Source: Apium graveolens
Lineage: Eukaryota; Streptophyta; Magnoliopsida; Apiales; Apiaceae
Direction: 5' to 3'
Length of the DNA: 64,000 nucleotides
NCBI RefSeq assembly: GCF_009905375.1
Contig: NC_133657.1
Span: 186,001 to 250,000, forward strand
The position numbers were made by a program, and so were the translations under genes. Of this stretch, positions 59,765-64,000 are shown piece after piece. The notes beneath the pieces were generated by a model, which did no database searches, was not told where the DNA came from, and was given only the letters and a program-made list of their open reading frames with translations. How positions within the stretch are numbered: position 1 is the first letter of the stretch; every line of letters starts with the position of its first letter.

Positions 59765-62400
59765 TAAATCACATTAACTCATTTAATAAATATTTAATAA
59801 TTAAAATATAATTATTAAATAATTAAAACTCGAATAATTCTATTTTAAACGAGTATGTGACATAATATTGCTCAACTGATTTATAATTAAGTAATTAAAT
59901 TAATCTATAATTAAATATTAAATAATTAAAATTATTAATAAAATAATCGTTGGAGAATACTTCTCCTTTTTAAATGAATATCTCAGTTAATATTCATTGT
60001 TCGAATAATTAAATATAGTTGAGGGAACACGATCTTTGGAAATCGTTTTAAAATAAATTCGAGGTATTTAATACTTCAGAAGAGAATATCGAGTCCCTTG
60101 GAATAAAGCAATTACAGACTTTAATCATCCAAAATATCTCCAGAATATTTTTCGGGTTTTTAATTAATACAAGCTGACCGACTCCCAGTTTATAAATTAT
60201 CATCACGCTACTTACTAGCATTAACATATAATACGATATGTACATTATATTTCTAATCAATATCGATACGTAAAACTCGTAATTTGCAAGCAGGGCAAAC
60301 ATGACATTTAAATATGTATAGAAAAATCTTATAATCTCAGTCTCATTTTTCTCTTATACTAATTTATATTTAAACTTGTTTTTATGTTTTACACTAAATG
60401 GTATGACAAGAAACACACATGATACATATAAAACCGAATTTGTGATTTTTAAAACATATAAATATTCCACCTAATCCTGTAACTAATTTTAAAAAATAAA
60501 TTAAATCCTTGATATCACTAAATTACTGAACCAAATCAAATTGAATTACGTGGACTAGATATTTGAAATAAATAATATGACTGAATTTGAAAAAATCATA
60601 TCCTAAACCTAATTATTTCGTATTAGACCGGTCAATATCATGAAAACTGTAGTAAATTATTTGTCTTCAATTTTTTTTTTACAAGTTCCACAACACAAAG
60701 TATTATTTTTTTACAATTCAAACCAAATTCTTATAAGTATCCAAACGTTATGTGTTAATCTTTGCTTCTCAATTATTCATACCAAATTCGCCATTTGTTT
60801 TTACTAATAACTAGCTCTATAACCCGTGCGAGGCACGGGTATATTCTAACCTCGGTTATTATACAATTTTTATACATACTTGTTAAGTGAAATATATGTT
60901 TGTAAATGGGGTATTATTATGTTATGAGTAGTTATTTGCGTTTGCATACAATAACCTCTGTTGTGATGATGAGTTTCTTCGATTTGTGTACTTTATAACT
61001 CGTGCGAGGCACAAATATTTTTTAAACTCATGTGCGTTAATAACCTATGCACATGTTACATCAATAAAATATATGTAATTTTTGTGTTATAAAATTAACT
61101 TTCTTCCAATTTTGTATCAGACAACTGATAAATGATGTTCGTAAAAGATGTACGTGAAAGTATTTTGAAATTTTGAATTCTACGATTACTGTCATTGAGC
61201 ATGAATATTCATTTTTTTGACAATATCATGTTAATTGATTAAAAAGAACTTAAGTTCAATTATATTATTTACCTTCATTTTCTTTGTTCGGTGTGCATAA
61301 CGAACGTACTCTATATATGAATACATTGTTATTCTTTTTAATATATGAATAATAGTCAATAATGAAGAAGTATATTATTATTAATAATTAATGAGTTAGA
61401 AGTAATTAATATATAGTATTAAATTTGATATTTATTAATATGTATTTATAAGGGGTAATTGAGTAATTTTAATTGAATAAACTGTCTCAACTAACCCCCT
61501 ATTTGCTCTATTATATATAATAGATGTACCCGTGAAAATTTAATTTTTTTAATGCGCTAGCCTTAAGACATGTTGTAATAATAATTCCTAGGGGCTAATG
61601 AGAATTAAATATATTATATCTTAGTCATTTTGATTGACGAGCAATTATTATCCACAAAAAATTTAGAAGGGTGTATTTAATATGAACTTTAGACGATCGA
61701 TAATATTTCATATTTTAAAAGATTATTGAATACACTCAAATTTTTTAAAAAAATTATAATCTTTGTTAATTTTTTTAAATTTAAATTGAATAACTCTTAA
61801 CTTCAAAAATCCTAAATAATATTTTAAAATCTTGACCGAATACACATTTTTAGCGGTCAGGGTTGTTGAAAATATTAACGTATTAACTTCTCACGCATCA
61901 AAGATTAGCTATATTTTGTTCTTGACAAATTCTTTTTAAGTTTGCAGAGATATGAAAAAGTAAAGTTATTCCTTCAAATTTCAGTTTTTAAAAAATATGG
62001 ATATAAAAAAGTAAGTTTTCCAAATTTATTTGTCTAAATCAAATAGTTGATGGATATTTTACACCAATGTTTGAATATCTAATTCATTGGTCTGAACCAT
62101 ACAATTTACCTTCATAGGAAAAAGTAATAACAGTTCAAATTCAAAAACGATAGAAACACAAAAATTAGCTGCATGGAGTATATAAGGTGGTTGCATAAAA
62201 AGACAAACTTATGCATAAAAATACAAACTTAAATTTAGTGTTCTCTCGGTTTTCGTGCGTAACGGTTTGAAAATAGTGGAAAAGATATCTCTAAATTTAT
62301 TGTTGGCGCAAGATATAATAAATTGTTCCATCTTTTTGATTAAATAATAAAATCTGATAGAATCTTGAAGGGATTATCTTAAACTTTTTCAACCATAAAT
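59765..62400. repeat. Upstream block C of the F-box repeat unit
   Basis: Homologous to blocks A and B from about AACTCATTTAATAAATATTT to the promoter of copy 3. It lacks the LTR-derived start, the MULE-like insert and the MITE, but carries a Helitron-like insert. A single promoter unit with TATATAAGGTGGTTGCATAA at about 62178. Confidence 0.8.
60811..61524 (-). mobile_element. Non-autonomous Helitron-like element
   Basis: 714 bases inserted between A (60810) and T (61525). On the minus strand it starts TCTATTATATATAATAGAGC and ends with the hairpin CCCGTGC-CTC-GCACGGG, a short spacer and CTAG, the Helitron 5' TC and 3' hairpin-CTRR layout. Blocks A and B show the uninterrupted site (TTAATAATGTACC). 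No Rep/helicase gene is present. Confidence 0.82.
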
Positions 62401-62402
62401 AG
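62395..62402 (+). promoter_or_regulatory. TATA-like ATAAATAG upstream of F-box copy 3
   Basis: Same conserved AACCATAAATAGGACTTG as in copies 1 and 2, about 95 bases before the ATG. Confidence 0.4.
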
Positions 62403-62492
62403 GACTTGATTGTTCCTGTGTCTGTCCACAAATCAGTGTGTCTTTCTCTTTCAGAGTACAAAGAAAATACAGTAGAAGTGAGGAGCTTAAAA

Positions 62493-63743
62493 ATGTCTGA
62501 TCTCACAAGCGAAGGTACATCCCAGAAGGGCAAAGCAGCAAAAATGAATTTGATAGACGCACTGCCAGTTGGACTCCTTTTGTCCATCTTAGCCTTGCTT
62601 CCAGTTTCATCCATCCATGCATGCAGGTGTGTATGCAAATTCTTCAAAACACTCATCTCAGATGAATATTACACCACAATTTGCATTGATTCCCCATTTA
62701 CCACCATTGTGTTCGACAATCCTTCTGGGGTTCACTTGCTTGAGTTGGCAAACGGATATCGTAAGTCTTATATATCTCGATTTCCCAGACAGACCAAAGT
62801 CATCGGATCTTGTAATGGTTTGCTTTGTTTGTCGGTTTTAGCTAATCATAACGATACTTTCATACTAGATAGAGATCCTAGTCATATACATTTGCTAGAT
62901 AGGTTTGTTGTAGTGTGCAATCCAATTTTGGGACAGTATTATAGCCTTCCAAAACTCAAAATCGAGTCTGAGAATCCTCTCAGTACTTTTAATCAAGAGG
63001 TTTACGGGTTTGGTTTTGGGTCACGTTCTCGTTCCTACAAGGTTCTGAGAATTTCAACAAGAAGGAATCCGCCACACCTAATTTATAAAAAAAGAGCAGA
63101 GGCTGAGATTATTACTGTTGGGACTGATCACCATAAATGGAGAAGTGTGGGATATCTCCCCTACCCAAGCAATCAGGAAATTATTGCTGCTGCTACCTTG
63201 GAAGGAGCTTTTCATTGGCTGTTTGATAACGAGTTGCAAAACATCACATCTCTCATTGCATTTAACATTGAGGAAGAGCGTCACTATCAGATCCCGATTC
63301 CTTCTAATATCAAAAACTGCAAGGTTATGAGCGTTGGGGTGTTCCGCGAGTGTCTCTGTGTGTTTGATAACTCCGTTTCTGGCCAATTTAGCATATGGTC
63401 GATGAAGAAATATGGAGTGCTGGAGTCTTGGACTTTAGACTGCAATTTCATCGCCTCGATTCCCGGTGGACTGAATGCTTCCGCGTTGTACCCCATAGCA
63501 CTTCTGAAGGATGGATCGGTTTTGATGAAGTCTGAGAGTGGTAATTTCTATACTTACCATCAAAAGAACAAGATATTTACCAACTTTGAGACTGGTGACC
63601 TGAGGGTGCTGGATGATTTCAAGGGTCACATACTTCACTCATCAAATTTCCGTCAAGAAGTTATGTTGGAAACTGGATGTTTGAATTTAGAGGAGTCGGT
63701 AGAGGCCCTGGTCACTTCAGCTAGGTATAACTGGAGTCGATAG
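62493..63743 (+). CDS. F-box protein with F-box-associated domain, copy 3
   Basis: Predicted SCF ubiquitin-ligase substrate receptor, intronless. From the ATG at 62493 it has 416 residues with a 17-residue leader (MSDLTSEGTSQKGKAAK) absent from copy 1. An in-frame ATG at 62544 would give a protein starting at MNLIDALPVG. From the F-box onward the protein is identical to copy 1 except Val for Ile (G at 62568). The identity continues through the stop and to the end of the window, while the sequence before the F-box differs clearly, including small indels (CTTTCAGAGTACAAAGAAAA region). Frame intact, probably functional. Substrate unknown. Confidence 0.9.
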   Translation: MSDLTSEGTSQKGKAAKMNLIDALPVGLLLSILALLPVSSIHACRCVCKFFKTLISDEYYTTICIDSPFTTIVFDNPSGVHLLELANGYRKSYISRFPRQTKVIGSCNGLLCLSVLANHNDTFILDRDPSHIHLLDRFVVVCNPILGQYYSLPKLKIESENPLSTFNQEVYGFGFGSRSRSYKVLRISTRRNPPHLIYKKRAEAEIITVGTDHHKWRSVGYLPYPSNQEIIAAATLEGAFHWLFDNELQNITSLIAFNIEEERHYQIPIPSNIKNCKVMSVGVFRECLCVFDNSVSGQFSIWSMKKYGVLESWTLDCNFIASIPGGLNASALYPIALLKDGSVLMKSESGNFYTYHQKNKIFTNFETGDLRVLDDFKGHILHSSNFRQEVMLETGCLNLEESVEALVTSARYNWSR

Positions 63744-64000
63744 AGGGCTATTGGGAAGTATGATGTATTTTTGTACTAGCCATATTGAGCAAACCTTGTC
63801 GTAGTTCTGAACTTTTAAGTAAAATCTAATTGATATAAATTAATGATTGCTTTAAACTGAGATGTTGATGAATTATCATTTTTCCAATATTTTTGAGAGA
63901 AACTTCCTTTCAAATATTCAATGTCAGCAGGTTGTTTATATGATTTGTTCAGCTTCTTGTTGACGTATCTGTCTACTCAATTTCAGATACTGAACTGAAA
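63744..64000. other. 3' flank of F-box copy 3
   Basis: All 257 bases match 22219-22475 without a difference that I could find. Probably 3' UTR and beyond. Confidence 0.85.

Overview
This is a window of plant nuclear DNA, almost certainly from a eudicot. It carries plant-type intron-rich genes (Mediator subunit 19, a type I formin with signal peptide and membrane anchor, a two-hotdog acyl-CoA thioesterase), a BIR1-like receptor kinase pseudogene, F-box genes with the plant F-box-associated region, and AT-rich intergenic DNA full of plant LTR retrotransposons. The species cannot be named from the sequence alone. An asterid such as an Apiaceae member is a guess. Nothing looks bacterial, and no CRISPR, rRNA or tRNA gene was recognised.

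Layout: 1-1114 holds the last four exons of MED19 (+). 5270-9020 is a complete four-exon formin gene (+) behind a CT-rich leader with a tiny uORF. 11482-14514 is a complete five-exon acyl-CoA thioesterase gene (-). 15-20.5 kb is a repeat graveyard (gag remnant, solo-LTR-like sequence, AT-rich block A). 21001-22218 is F-box copy 1 (+). 24.3-26.3 kb is a broken BIR1-like kinase (-), and 27.1-27.4 kb a YJU2 fragment. 29.6-39.2 kb is a nearly intact Ty3 chromovirus (-) with very long LTRs, lying between two copies of a YJU2 tail. 42.3-45.6 kb is block B, containing a MULE-like insert and a Stowaway-like MITE. 45622-57447 is a Ty1/copia element (-) of SIRE-like organisation with an AAATT target-site duplication, carrying a nested solo LTR. 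It split block B from F-box copy 2 (57.5-58.4 kb, a pseudogene). 59.8-62.4 kb is block C with a Helitron-like insert, followed by F-box copy 3 (62493-63743).

The most informative part is the F-box cluster. Three gene copies each sit behind a related upstream block (A, B, C). The blocks serve as empty sites for one another, so a MULE-like element, a Helitron-like element, a MITE and the copia element can all be delimited precisely. Block history and gene history disagree. Blocks A and B share a MITE and LTR-derived sequence that C lacks, yet copies 1 and 3 (A and C) match over about 1.43 kb with no difference that I see, while copy 2 is clearly diverged. That pattern points to gene conversion (or an assembly artefact) confined to the coding and 3' part. 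The other notable items are a nine-fold ATCCGTTGA (MYB-core-like) array inside the solo LTR, a copia element that lost protease and integrase core without breaking the reading frame but keeps a large extra 3' ORF region, and an element-wide short motif (AGTTCTGA) recurring in its LTRs, coding and non-coding parts.
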